A DNA stretch of 64,000 nt from Thermococcus siculi (lineage in GTDB: Archaea > Methanobacteriota_B > Thermococci > Thermococcales > Thermococcaceae): the NCBI RefSeq assembly GCF_002214505.1, contig NZ_CP015103.1:1302001-1366000 (forward strand), written 5' to 3'. Positions 1-7,002 of the stretch are shown here, one piece after another (the first letter of the stretch is position 1; each line of letters starts with the position of its first letter). Both the position numbers and the translations under genes were made by a program. The notes beneath the pieces were generated by a model. That model saw nothing but the letters and a program-made list of their open reading frames with translations. It had not been told where the DNA came from and ran no database searches.

Positions 1-399
1 GTCGAGGTCGAGAAGTCCCATGTAGACGATGAAAGATACCGGAAACTTCCTTATCTGGACTATGGCCGCTGCCACGAGAGCCTTCCTCCCGGAGGTTATG
101 TCGAGGCCCATCCTGTAGCCCTCCCTTTCGAGCTTTGAGAAGAGCTCCCTGAACTTCCTGTCGGCCACAAAGAAGCCGTAGTCGGGGACTATCTTGGTCT
201 CTATTGTGGGATGGAGATTGTATGCCTCCGAGATGGCCTCAAGGGCTTTAACAACCTTCGGCAGGTTCTCTCTGTAGCGCTCCTCCGTGAAGACGTATAT
301 CCTATCGGCTTTCTTTCCCATCGTGAGGAGCTTGTAGTAGGTGTTAACGACCGCCCAGGGTGAGCGGCCGAGGAGCGTTATGTACGCAATCTTCACCAT
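1..399 (-). CDS. Partial protein, CARF-like Rossmann domain (5' end only)
   Basis: The ATG is at 399-397 and the frame stays open to base 1, so about 133 N-terminal residues are visible. They read as alternating strands and helices: a first strand MVKIAYITLL, a strand IYVFTEE near residues 34-40, and a strand plus loop LDITSGRK at 99-106. A hydrophobic strand followed by D-x-T-x-G-x-K is typical of CARF and DUF1887-type nucleotide-sensing Rossmann domains of CRISPR-associated proteins; that link is inference from the motif. The start overlaps the stop of the upstream membrane-protein gene by 7 nt, so the two are probably co-translated. No CRISPR array or cas gene is in the window, and the effector domain, if any, lies outside it. 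Confidence 0.6.
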   Translation of the reverse strand, partial: MVKIAYITLLGRSPWAVVNTYYKLLTMGKKADRIYVFTEERYRENLPKVVKALEAISEAYNLHPTIETKIVPDYGFFVADRKFRELFSKLEREGYRMGLDITSGRKALVAAAIVQIRKFPVSFIVYMGLLDLD

Positions 400-848
400 G
401 CCACACTCCCCCAGAGGTAGGCGATTACCCAGTAAACGAGGGCCAGCACGAAAGGAGAAGCGCGTATTTTGTCCTCCGTCACTTTGTAAGCCACCGCAAA
501 GGGAACTGCGGCCAGGAAGAAGTACTCCAGTCCGTAGGTCTCGTGGAGGCCGATCTTTCCTGCCACGAACAGGAGGAGGAGCGCCGCTATCATTCCGACT
601 GGAACTGCGAGAACGGTGAACATGAGGCTATCGGCGGCTTTCTGGGACTTCCTCTCGGGGATAAGGATTATCCAGAAGAGGAAACTCAGAACGAGGAAGT
701 GGAGGAGCAGTCTCCAGAATTCGACTTCAAGGCCCGGCTCGCCTCTCGCTGGGAGGTAGTAGAACCACGCGGCACCGAAGGCGTAGACAAGGGTCATTAT
801 GATGGATATCCCCCACTTCATCTGAGAGGGGGTGACGTTCTCTTTCAT
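393..848 (-). CDS. Small integral membrane protein, unknown function
   Basis: A protein of about 151 aa with four or five hydrophobic segments (roughly residues 12-30, 43-62, 73-96, 103-119 and 128-148) and few charged loops. I recognise no family. The ATG at 848 is preferred to the one at 854 because GGTG lies seven bases upstream of it. The gene starts 12 nt after the DUF2284 gene and its stop overlaps the start of the CARF-like gene, so the three may form one transcript. Translational coupling of a CARF-like sensor to a multi-pass membrane protein is the only functional hint. Confidence 0.7.
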   Translation of the reverse strand: MKENVTPSQMKWGISIIMTLVYAFGAAWFYYLPARGEPGLEVEFWRLLLHFLVLSFLFWIILIPERKSQKAADSLMFTVLAVPVGMIAALLLLFVAGKIGLHETYGLEYFFLAAVPFAVAYKVTEDKIRASPFVLALVYWVIAYLWGSVAW

Positions 849-860
849 GGTCATGCACCG

Positions 861-1322
861 TTAATCAATTAGTACCATCCCGTACAAAACGCTTTCGGAG
901 AAGTCGATTTCCACGAGCTTTCCAATCTCTATGCCGACGGCATCTATGCTGGGCCTGACTTTCGTGGGGAACCTGCAGGCCTCACCGCGCTCGAAGGGAC
1001 AGTCATCGCAGAGATTGCAGTTGCCCGGAAAGAGGGCCATCACATAGAGATTTCCCTGCTTAAAAAGCTCCGCTTCCTTTTCCAGAAGCCACAGGAGGAC
1101 CTTTCTCTTCTCCGCCTCAAAGTCCTCCATATCAACCTCGAATTTCACGAGAAGGGCCTTTTTGAAGGATTTGACCCATTCCCTGGCCTCGCGCCAGTCT
1201 GGAGCGTGAGGAGGACAGCCCGGCCTCTTCCCGTACATTGGACAGGCGCGGCACTTCCACACCGGCCTCGGCGAGACGGTTATTCTCTCAGCCGGAATTT
1301 TCTTCTCCCACACCACGCGCAT
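861..1322 (-). CDS. DUF2284 family cysteine-rich metal-binding protein
   Basis: The protein has about 153 residues with a cysteine layout typical of DUF2284: CRACPMYGKRPGCPPHAP near the N-terminus and CNLCDDCPFERGEACRFP near residues 105-120, followed by a RPSIDAVGIEI segment. Such proteins are predicted to bind metal or an Fe-S cluster; their reaction is not known. The ATG at 1322 is chosen because an A/T-rich box A candidate (GTTTTAACC on this strand) lies about 25-30 nt upstream, implying a nearly leaderless mRNA. It is followed by the membrane protein and CARF-like genes at very short spacing. Confidence 0.8.
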   Translation of the reverse strand: MRVVWEKKIPAERITVSPRPVWKCRACPMYGKRPGCPPHAPDWREAREWVKSFKKALLVKFEVDMEDFEAEKRKVLLWLLEKEAELFKQGNLYVMALFPGNCNLCDDCPFERGEACRFPTKVRPSIDAVGIEIGKLVEIDFSESVLYGMVLID

Positions 1323-1366
1323 ATTGGCCACAGAAAAGAGTAGGAGAAAAGGGTTAAAACGTTTCC

Positions 1367-2089
1367 TCAGTCCATCAGCCTGCCGCCGTTAACGTCTATG
1401 ACCTCCCCGGTTATATGGTCGTTCTCTAGGAGGAAGATAACCGCGTGGGCGATCTCCTCCGGCTTCGCTATCTCCCCCGTCAGCGAGAGGGAGCGGAGCT
1501 TCTCCTTTATCTCCGGGCTTATAAGTTCCGTATCGACAGGGCCGGGAGCGACCGCGTTCACGAGTATATCCGGGGCGAGGTGCCTGGCTAGGTTGAATGT
1601 CAGCGCTATCAGTCCTCCCTTTGATGCCGCGTAGTGCGGTCCGACAGTTCCGCCATCCTTGCCCGCTATCGAGGCTATGTTCACTATCTTGCCCTTCTTC
1701 ATATATCTTAGAACTTCCTGCGTGACGATGAAGGCTCCCTTGAGGTTTACCCCAATGACCGCGTCCCAGTCCTCATCGGTAACGTCCATCGGCTTCAGGG
1801 CTTTTCCGAGTATCCCGGCGTTGTTGACGAGGATATCTATCCGACCGAAATGGTCGACAACCTTCTCGACCATCTTCCTGACCTCTTCCCGGTTCCTCAC
1901 GTCCGCCTTCACCGTTATCGCATCAACGCCGTACGAGCGGCAGAGCTTGGCGGTTTCTTTCGCCTTCTCCTCGCTGTGGGCGTAGTTTATGGCGACGTTT
2001 GCTCCCTTCTTTGCGAGGGCAACCGTTATGGCCCTCCCGATTCCCCTCCCGGCCCCGGTTACGAGGGCGACCTTTCCGGCCAGCTCCAT
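1367..2089 (-). CDS. Short-chain dehydrogenase/reductase (FabG-like)
   Basis: A classical SDR of 240 aa: the nucleotide-binding TGAGRGIG sits at residues 11-18, NNAG in the middle, and the catalytic YAASK follows a conserved Ser (IASIAG). The C-terminal GxVIDVNGG is also typical. It should catalyse NAD(P)-dependent oxidoreduction of an alcohol or ketone; the substrate cannot be read from sequence. Annotation as 3-oxoacyl-ACP reductase would be by similarity only, since archaea lack a standard ACP fatty-acid pathway. The ATG at 2089 is chosen because GGTGGT lies five bases upstream; an earlier in-frame start at 2101 would overlap that site. Confidence 0.88.
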   Translation of the reverse strand: MELAGKVALVTGAGRGIGRAITVALAKKGANVAINYAHSEEKAKETAKLCRSYGVDAITVKADVRNREEVRKMVEKVVDHFGRIDILVNNAGILGKALKPMDVTDEDWDAVIGVNLKGAFIVTQEVLRYMKKGKIVNIASIAGKDGGTVGPHYAASKGGLIALTFNLARHLAPDILVNAVAPGPVDTELISPEIKEKLRSLSLTGEIAKPEEIAHAVIFLLENDHITGEVIDVNGGRLMD

Positions 2090-2173
2090 GGGAACCACCA
2101 ATATCCAGTAGAAGCTTCGAGTAATAAAGTCTAACGCCGAAATATTTTTACGTTTGAAAAACTAGTTACCATT

Positions 2174-2731
2174 ATGAGACGGCTCCTGGTAGTGATAGTA
2201 TTGACCCTTGGACTGGTCCTCTCCGGCTGCATAGGCCGGGAGAACGATAGGGGAGGTGTTAGGATGGATTTGGAGATAGGCTCGATATTTCACAACGGGG
2301 ACTATATTCCCGTCGAGTTCACCTGCGACGGCGAGGACGTGAACCCGCCGATATTCATCGGGCACATCGACCCAAATGCGAAGAGCCTTGTCATAATAGT
2401 CGACGATCCGGACGCTCCGGCCGGCACGTTCACACACTGGATAGCCTGGAACATCCCGCCGCTCGGGGAGATTCCGAAGGGAGTTCCTCCGAAGGGTGTT
2501 ATCGAGGCCCCTGTAAGAATGGTTCAGGGCAGGAACGACTTTGGAAAGATAGGCTACGGCGGTCCATGCCCGCCCAAGGGGCACGGCGTCCACCACTACC
2601 ACTTCAAAGTCTATGCCCTGGACACGACCCTCGAGCTGGATCCCGGGGCGAGCAGAAGGGAATTGGAAAAGGCCATGGAGGGCCACGTCATCCAGATGGG
2701 CGAACTTGTGGGACTCTACGAGAGGAAGTGA
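2174..2731 (+). CDS. PEBP / YbhB-YbcL family lipoprotein
   Basis: This 185 aa protein has a lipoprotein signal (hydrophobic stretch ending LVLSGC, Cys at about residue 19), so it is probably anchored outside the membrane. The mature part is a phosphatidylethanolamine-binding-protein fold. FTCDGEDVNPPI, a DPDAP segment, HWIAWNIPP and GYGGPCPPKGHGVHHYHF carry the conserved ligand-pocket residues (DPDAP, GxHRY-like). Bacterial and archaeal members are of uncertain function; small anionic ligands or protease inhibition have been suggested. A box A candidate (AAATATTTTTA, 2139-2149) sits about 25-30 nt before the ATG, suggesting a leaderless transcript. Confidence 0.88.
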   Translation: MRRLLVVIVLTLGLVLSGCIGRENDRGGVRMDLEIGSIFHNGDYIPVEFTCDGEDVNPPIFIGHIDPNAKSLVIIVDDPDAPAGTFTHWIAWNIPPLGEIPKGVPPKGVIEAPVRMVQGRNDFGKIGYGGPCPPKGHGVHHYHFKVYALDTTLELDPGASRRELEKAMEGHVIQMGELVGLYERK

Positions 2732-2734
2732 CCC

Positions 2735-3013
2735 TCAGGGGGCCTTTGTCTCTATTTTTCCCTCGACTTCCATGAGTTTTATCACGAGGTTTATCGCGCT
2801 CTGGAATGCCGACAGGAAGTTCAGGGTGAAGAATATCCAGTCCCTGATTATGTACGAGTAGATTGTCAGCATACTCGCCGCGGCCACGTATATCACGATG
2901 AACTCCAGGTTCAGGGGGCAGTGTCTCTTCCTAACGGTCTCTATCGTCTGGGGAAGCCACGAACTCACGAGCAGGAGCATTCCGATGAGTCCTATTATCT
3001 CTCCGCCGTTCAT
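2735..3013 (-). CDS. SemiSWEET / PQ-loop small transporter
   Basis: The protein has 92 aa and three transmembrane helices, with the PQ motif SSWLPQT in helix 1 (about residues 17-23). It matches the single triple-helix bundle of SemiSWEET sugar carriers, which work as dimers. The substrate is unknown. GGTGAGAGAAA precedes the ATG at 3013. It is convergent with the PEBP gene, separated by only three bases. Confidence 0.75.
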   Translation of the reverse strand: MNGGEIIGLIGMLLLVSSWLPQTIETVRKRHCPLNLEFIVIYVAAASMLTIYSYIIRDWIFFTLNFLSAFQSAINLVIKLMEVEGKIETKAP

Positions 3014-3114
3014 TTTCTCTCACCGGGACGGAGAATGAAGCCCCCTAAAAAAGCCTTGTGGCAGAATTTGTGTTAAAAATTGGGCTGTGAAATGTGAAAA
3101 TAAGCAGGTACGAG

Positions 3115-3579
3115 CTAAAGCTGGCTCGCGAGCCTTGACATGGCCCAGGTCTTGACGTCCTCGTCCATTATGCCGTTTATTATCTCCATGGCCTCTGAGA
3201 CATTTCCCTTCTTTGCCAGTGCCAGCGCCACCTCCGCCTCGACCTTGGACTTGTTGGAGAGGTCTGTTATGTAGCCGGCTATGTGGAGGGCCTCCTCGGG
3301 GTTGCCCATGTTCAGAAACTCAAAGGCCAGGCTCATCAGGGCTTTCGTACTCTCGTCCCTGTTGTCGATGTCGAGGGCGGCTTTTATTGCCCTCTCGAGG
3401 GGCACCGAGTAGTCCTTTCCCGACTTCGCGACCTCCACGGCGATGTTTGAGAAGGCCTTTGAGCGTATCACCTTGTCGGGTATACCGTCGGCCATGGCGA
3501 GGGCATCTTCAATCTTTCCGGATTCGACCAGCTTCATGACCGCCTCATAGAGCGCCCTGGAGCGATACCACTCCTGCAT
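3115..3579 (-). CDS. Helical-repeat (TPR-like) protein, unknown function
   Basis: A soluble protein of about 154 aa built almost entirely of paired amphipathic helices. Repeated phrases such as SGKIEDALAMADGI, MGNPEEALHIAGYI and KGNVSEAMEIINGI recur every 30-40 residues, the pattern of a TPR-type superhelix. Proteins of this kind usually act as scaffolds. The ATG at 3579 is preferred (GGGGATCATC just upstream); a start four codons earlier is possible. It stands alone between convergent and divergent neighbours. Confidence 0.65.
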   Translation of the reverse strand: MQEWYRSRALYEAVMKLVESGKIEDALAMADGIPDKVIRSKAFSNIAVEVAKSGKDYSVPLERAIKAALDIDNRDESTKALMSLAFEFLNMGNPEEALHIAGYITDLSNKSKVEAEVALALAKKGNVSEAMEIINGIMDEDVKTWAMSRLASQL

Positions 3580-3698
3580 GATGATCCCCAACTATTTTGC
3601 ACGTTCGGGGATTTAAGACTTCCCCCTATCGCTTCAAGACCAGTAGAAAGGGAGCAAGGTTTTATAACCTCCGGGGATAACTCGAGATGGGTGATTGG

Positions 3699-4286
3699 AT
3701 GAAAAAAACTGGAATGATACTCCTGCTCATACTCCTCGTCGGTTTCGCGGCCGGCTGTATATCGTCGAGCGCTCCAACCTCGACCCCGAGTACATCGTCG
3801 CCGTCCACGACCACATCAACCTCAAGCGCCCCCGAGTACGTCGTCGTCAACGGGACGAAGATATATCTGAACGAAATTCACTTCTACATGTACGGTATGA
3901 AGACGTGCCCCCACTGCAGGAAAATGAAGAAGCAGATCCCCGAGGTTTACGGGGAGGACAGCTTAACGTACTACGAGCTGGTGGACAACCCGGAGAACGA
4001 AAAGCTGTTCCAGAAGATATACGAACTCACGGGCATTCAGGGCGTTCCCGCGATAGCGATAACCTACAACGGAAGCATCTCGGCCATCATAGAGGGTGAA
4101 TTCAGCGTCAACGCGACTCCCCAAATAATACAGAGTGCCATGGCAAACAACGGGACTTTTCTCGTCGTTGGCGGAAAGGTCTACCTGCTCCCCCATGACA
4201 GTGAGGATGCAATGCAGACCCTCGAGGCCCTCTACGCCATCTTCGTAAAGCACGAGATGCCGCCTGAGAACTCAACCAACGGCTGA
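3699..4286 (+). CDS. Membrane-anchored thioredoxin-fold lipoprotein (CPHC)
   Basis: After a lipobox (GFAAGC, Cys near residue 20) and a Ser/Thr/Pro-rich linker of about 35 residues comes a thioredoxin/glutaredoxin fold. It starts MYGMKTCPHC, giving a CxxC redox pair, and carries the cis-proline loop GVPAIAI. The protein should sit on the outer face of the membrane and exchange thiols and disulfides. It is followed 71 nt later by CcdA, the expected membrane electron donor. The ATG at 3699 is chosen because GGTGATTGG precedes it; an earlier in-frame ATG at 3687 lacks a binding site. Box A candidate: GGTTTTATAACC at 3657-3668. Confidence 0.82.
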   Translation: MKKTGMILLLILLVGFAAGCISSSAPTSTPSTSSPSTTTSTSSAPEYVVVNGTKIYLNEIHFYMYGMKTCPHCRKMKKQIPEVYGEDSLTYYELVDNPENEKLFQKIYELTGIQGVPAIAITYNGSISAIIEGEFSVNATPQIIQSAMANNGTFLVVGGKVYLLPHDSEDAMQTLEALYAIFVKHEMPPENSTNG

Positions 4287-4357
4287 GATAGCCTTTCCTT
4301 TCGTTTTCAACCTTTAGTTCTAGAAATTCACAAAAAGCCCCTCGGTAACTTTCTATC

Positions 4358-5083
4358 ATGAGGGCTGAAGTTAAGGGACTGGCGATAATACTCTTCGCCT
4401 CCTTCGGCATAAGCGCCCTAGCACTCTGGGCGCTGGGAATGGTAGACTTCCTGCCCGCGTTCTTCACGCTCGCACTCAGTGACTCCATAAACCCCTGCAC
4501 CTTCGTCATATACACGATGCTCCTCATAGCGCTCTCCGTCAGGGAAGTTTCGAGGAAAAGGCTCTATCTCGTGGGCCTGTCCTTCGTGGTGGCGGTGTAT
4601 GCCTCCTACTACCTCCTTGGGATCGGTCTCCTGTACCTCGGATCCTACATTCCCCTGTGGATGGCAGGGGCCTTCGCGGTGGTCTTTGGGGTATACACGA
4701 TCGCCACAGGACTGATGGAGAAATCGAGGGTGGGGAATAAAAGCGACCTCCGGAGAAAGATGTTCAGTAGCGACGCGACACTCGCTGGCGCCTTCATTCT
4801 CGGGATAATAGTTTCCACGACGCTCCTCCCGTGCTCCGCTGGCAGCTACCTCGTCTACGCCACGATAATAGCCCACGCGAGTAAGACCGTCGCGTTCCTC
4901 CTCCTCGGCCTCTACAACATCATCTTCGTCCTTCCGCTGTTGGTCATACTGCTCGCAATGGGGAGCGTCACAGAGAGCAAGAGGTTCTCCCAGGCGATGG
5001 TCAGACGCAGCAGAGAGCTTTCCGTGGTGGCCGGCCTCCTGCTCGTTGGGATAGGCTTCTGGATACTCCTCGGCTACGCCTGA
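4358..5083 (+). CDS. ccdA: CcdA-type transmembrane thiol-disulfide carrier
   Basis: A 241 aa polytopic protein with about six helices and the two signature motifs of the DsbD/CcdA core: DSINPC in the first half and TLLPCSAGSYL in the second, each holding one of the redox cysteines. The family passes reducing equivalents from a cytoplasmic thioredoxin to extracytoplasmic thiol proteins. Here it lies between an exported CPHC thioredoxin-fold lipoprotein and a convergent cytoplasmic CPYC protein, a complete set for such a relay. Its last 10 nt overlap the 3' end of the latter gene. Confidence 0.88.
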   Translation: MRAEVKGLAIILFASFGISALALWALGMVDFLPAFFTLALSDSINPCTFVIYTMLLIALSVREVSRKRLYLVGLSFVVAVYASYYLLGIGLLYLGSYIPLWMAGAFAVVFGVYTIATGLMEKSRVGNKSDLRRKMFSSDATLAGAFILGIIVSTTLLPCSAGSYLVYATIIAHASKTVAFLLLGLYNIIFVLPLLVILLAMGSVTESKRFSQAMVRRSRELSVVAGLLLVGIGFWILLGYA

Positions 5084-5421
5084 TTCAGTCTCTCCCTCAC
5101 CCTTCTCTCAAATTCCGCAAAGTTCGGTACGCCTATGAACTCCACCCTGTTGTCTATGAGTATCGTCGGAGTCCCCATTATGTTGTGCTCCATCGCCTTT
5201 CTCTGCCCCTCGGGGGTTGCTACACTGAGTTCCCTCGCAGTGACACCTTCGTATTTCCTCGCTATCTCCTGTGCCATGGCCCACGCTATCGGACAGTAGG
5301 GGCAACCGGGGGATGTTATGACCTCGATGACAACCTTTCTCTTCGGTTTGACCTCTATCATTCCCGCCTTCTTCATGAGTTCGAGCATCTTCTTTCTCCT
5401 GATCATCTCCAGCTCGTCCAT
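5074..5421 (-). CDS. Cytoplasmic thioredoxin/glutaredoxin-like protein (CPYC)
   Basis: The protein has about 115 residues and no signal peptide. A charged N-terminal helix leads into a thioredoxin fold with SPGCPYCP as redox site and a cis-Pro loop MGTPTILI. It resembles the C-terminal half of archaeal protein disulfide oxidoreductases. Its position, tail to tail with ccdA, suggests it supplies electrons to CcdA. The start at 5421 is favoured by GGGGTGGCC upstream of the ATG. Confidence 0.82.
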   Translation of the reverse strand: MDELEMIRRKKMLELMKKAGMIEVKPKRKVVIEVITSPGCPYCPIAWAMAQEIARKYEGVTARELSVATPEGQRKAMEHNIMGTPTILIDNRVEFIGVPNFAEFERRVRERLNQA

Positions 5422-5486
5422 GGCCACCCCTTGAAATAGTGAGAAAAGTCCGGATTTAAAAATAAATTCGTGAAGTCCGTTTCAAT

Positions 5487-6299
5487 TTAGAGCGCCCCGC
5501 TTCCGAGGCCGCAGATGCTCGCGAAGGGGCACACCGAGCAGTCCTCCGTGTACGGCTCGAGGTATGGCTCGCCCTTGACGGCCTTCGTTACCTCCTTTGC
5601 CCGTTCCATGGCCTCATCGTCGCCCTCAAGAACCAGCGTAACGCTCCCCTCGGCCCCTCCGGCTCCCCCCGCGGCTATGGGTATAGCCTCCACTCCTGCG
5701 AGGATTCTGTAGGCCTCCACCTCCGTAACCGGGTGGGAGTGGGGTATGGGCACGAGCGCGGAGTAAAGCCCGGTTCCCCAGTCGAAGGAATAAATTCCGG
5801 TCAGCTTTGCGCTCTCCTCGACCGGCGTCGGAACGAACTTCTCAAGGCTGACCGGCGTTATCGTGAAGACCCCCTTGGTTATCGTCCAGCCGAAGGTCTT
5901 CCCTATTGTTCCCCCATCCGGTGCCGCCGCAAAGACCGCCACGTTCCAGTTTATGTCTATCGCGTTGGCGCCCTTAATGAAGACGTCCTTCGGACCCATA
6001 CGCTTGAGTGCCTCGAGCGGGTCGTCGAAGGGTTCGCCCTTGTAGAGGACGAGGTGCTTCGGCCACGTCGCCTTTGGCGTAACGCAGGTTCTCCCCTTGC
6101 TTATAACGCCGACGGTCCACTTCTCCTTCTCGATCCTCTCTCCCAGGAGTTCTTCCGCCACGTAGGCGGCCGTTGTGCCGGTGGCAACGTAAACGAAGCC
6201 GTGCTTGAGCGCGTGCCGAACCTCGGGCATGGCAGCGACTGCCCTAGCGATGAGCCTCTTGCTCTCTGGTGGTGTTAAAGTAACGAGCGCTCTTTTCAC
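5487..6299 (-). CDS. Conserved protein of unknown function with C-terminal Cys triad
   Basis: I do not recognise a named family with certainty. The 270 aa product has an N-terminal Rossmann-like region (VYVATGTTAAYVAEELL), a middle part with DVFIKGANAID and PDGGTIGKTFG, a glycine/alanine-rich loop IPIAAGGAGGAEG, and a C-terminal CSVCPFASICG. That last segment gives three cysteines, spaced C-x2-C-x5-C, and could hold a metal or cluster. A GTG start at 6299 is preferred to the GTG at 6308 because GGTGATCCAT lies directly before it. The gene follows the Lrp-type regulator on the same strand after 123 nt. Confidence 0.65.
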   Translation of the reverse strand: MKRALVTLTPPESKRLIARAVAAMPEVRHALKHGFVYVATGTTAAYVAEELLGERIEKEKWTVGVISKGRTCVTPKATWPKHLVLYKGEPFDDPLEALKRMGPKDVFIKGANAIDINWNVAVFAAAPDGGTIGKTFGWTITKGVFTITPVSLEKFVPTPVEESAKLTGIYSFDWGTGLYSALVPIPHSHPVTEVEAYRILAGVEAIPIAAGGAGGAEGSVTLVLEGDDEAMERAKEVTKAVKGEPYLEPYTEDCSVCPFASICGLGSGAL

Positions 6300-6422
6300 A
6301 TGGATCACCGTGCTAAAATGGGCGTCGAAAGGTATTAAACCTTCCCTTAGCCGGCCCGAGAGGCCTTAGGGAACCCAAAAATGTGGGGGAAGTTGATTTC
6401 GACGGAAAAAGAAAATGCCTCG

Positions 6423-6884
6423 TCAGAACACCCGTGCGTAGCCCCACTTCCTCACGCTGGTCAGTATCGATGTCTCGGTGCTCCTTATGCCCTCGACCCT
6501 ACCGAGCTTCTCTATGAGAAAGTTCTCCAGCTCCTGGAGATCCCTGACCGTCACCTGCATTAGTATGTCGTGGGCGCCGGTGGCTATTCCGAGGACGTCC
6601 ACCTCCGGCAGCTTGCTCAGCTCCTCGGCGGCCTTCTTGACCCTGCTGGGTTCAACGTCAACTGCTATGAAGGCCACTATCGAGTAGCCCGCTTTGAAGG
6701 GATTTATCAGTGCGGCAAACTTCCTTATGACTCCCCTCTCAAGCAGCTTCCTGACCCTCAGTCTGACCGTCGATTCTGGAACCTTCAGCCTTCTGGCGAT
6801 CTCAGAGTAGCTGGCCCGTCCATCCTCCTGAAGAACGTGGAGTATCATCCTGTCCAGGCTGTCGAGTGCCTCAGGATTACGCAT
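6423..6884 (-). CDS. Lrp/AsnC family transcriptional regulator
   Basis: The regulator has 153 aa: an N-terminal helix-turn-helix (SYSEIARRLKVPESTVRLRVRKLLERG, about residues 25-47, with a conserved loop before it) and a C-terminal RAM/ACT-like effector domain with the usual VLGIATGAHDILMQV strand. Feast/famine regulators form dimers to octamers and sense amino acids. It is divergent from a class-III PLP enzyme with 118 nt between them, and that gap holds two dyads (6909-6918, 6930-6942). Control of that enzyme and of itself is the natural guess. Confidence 0.9.
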   Translation of the reverse strand: MRNPEALDSLDRMILHVLQEDGRASYSEIARRLKVPESTVRLRVRKLLERGVIRKFAALINPFKAGYSIVAFIAVDVEPSRVKKAAEELSKLPEVDVLGIATGAHDILMQVTVRDLQELENFLIEKLGRVEGIRSTETSILTSVRKWGYARVF

Positions 6885-7002
6885 AATTTCACCCTCAATT
6901 TTGACTATTTCGATCGAAGCTTTTTAAATATTTCAGTGAAATCAGCAAAATTTAGGCGAAATCCCTATTAGTTCCAAACGCGTATAGCAGTACGGTGGGA
7001 AC
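6885..7002. promoter_or_regulatory. Divergent promoter region with two dyads
   Basis: This gap between the Lrp-type regulator and the aminotransferase holds a perfect 10-bp palindrome TTCGATCGAA (6909-6918) and an inverted repeat ATTTCA-G-TGAAAT (6930-6942). They flank an A/T-rich box A for the minus-strand gene (TTTAAAAAGC on that strand, about 6918-6928). The dyads are plausible binding sites for the neighbouring Lrp protein; this is inference from position. Confidence 0.5.

Noticed and set aside
6343-6372. Hairpin TCCCT ... GGCC-CGAGA-GGCC ... AGGGA between the Lrp gene and the next gene
   Set aside because: The stem is interrupted by mismatches and archaeal termination does not need hairpins; no function can be assigned.
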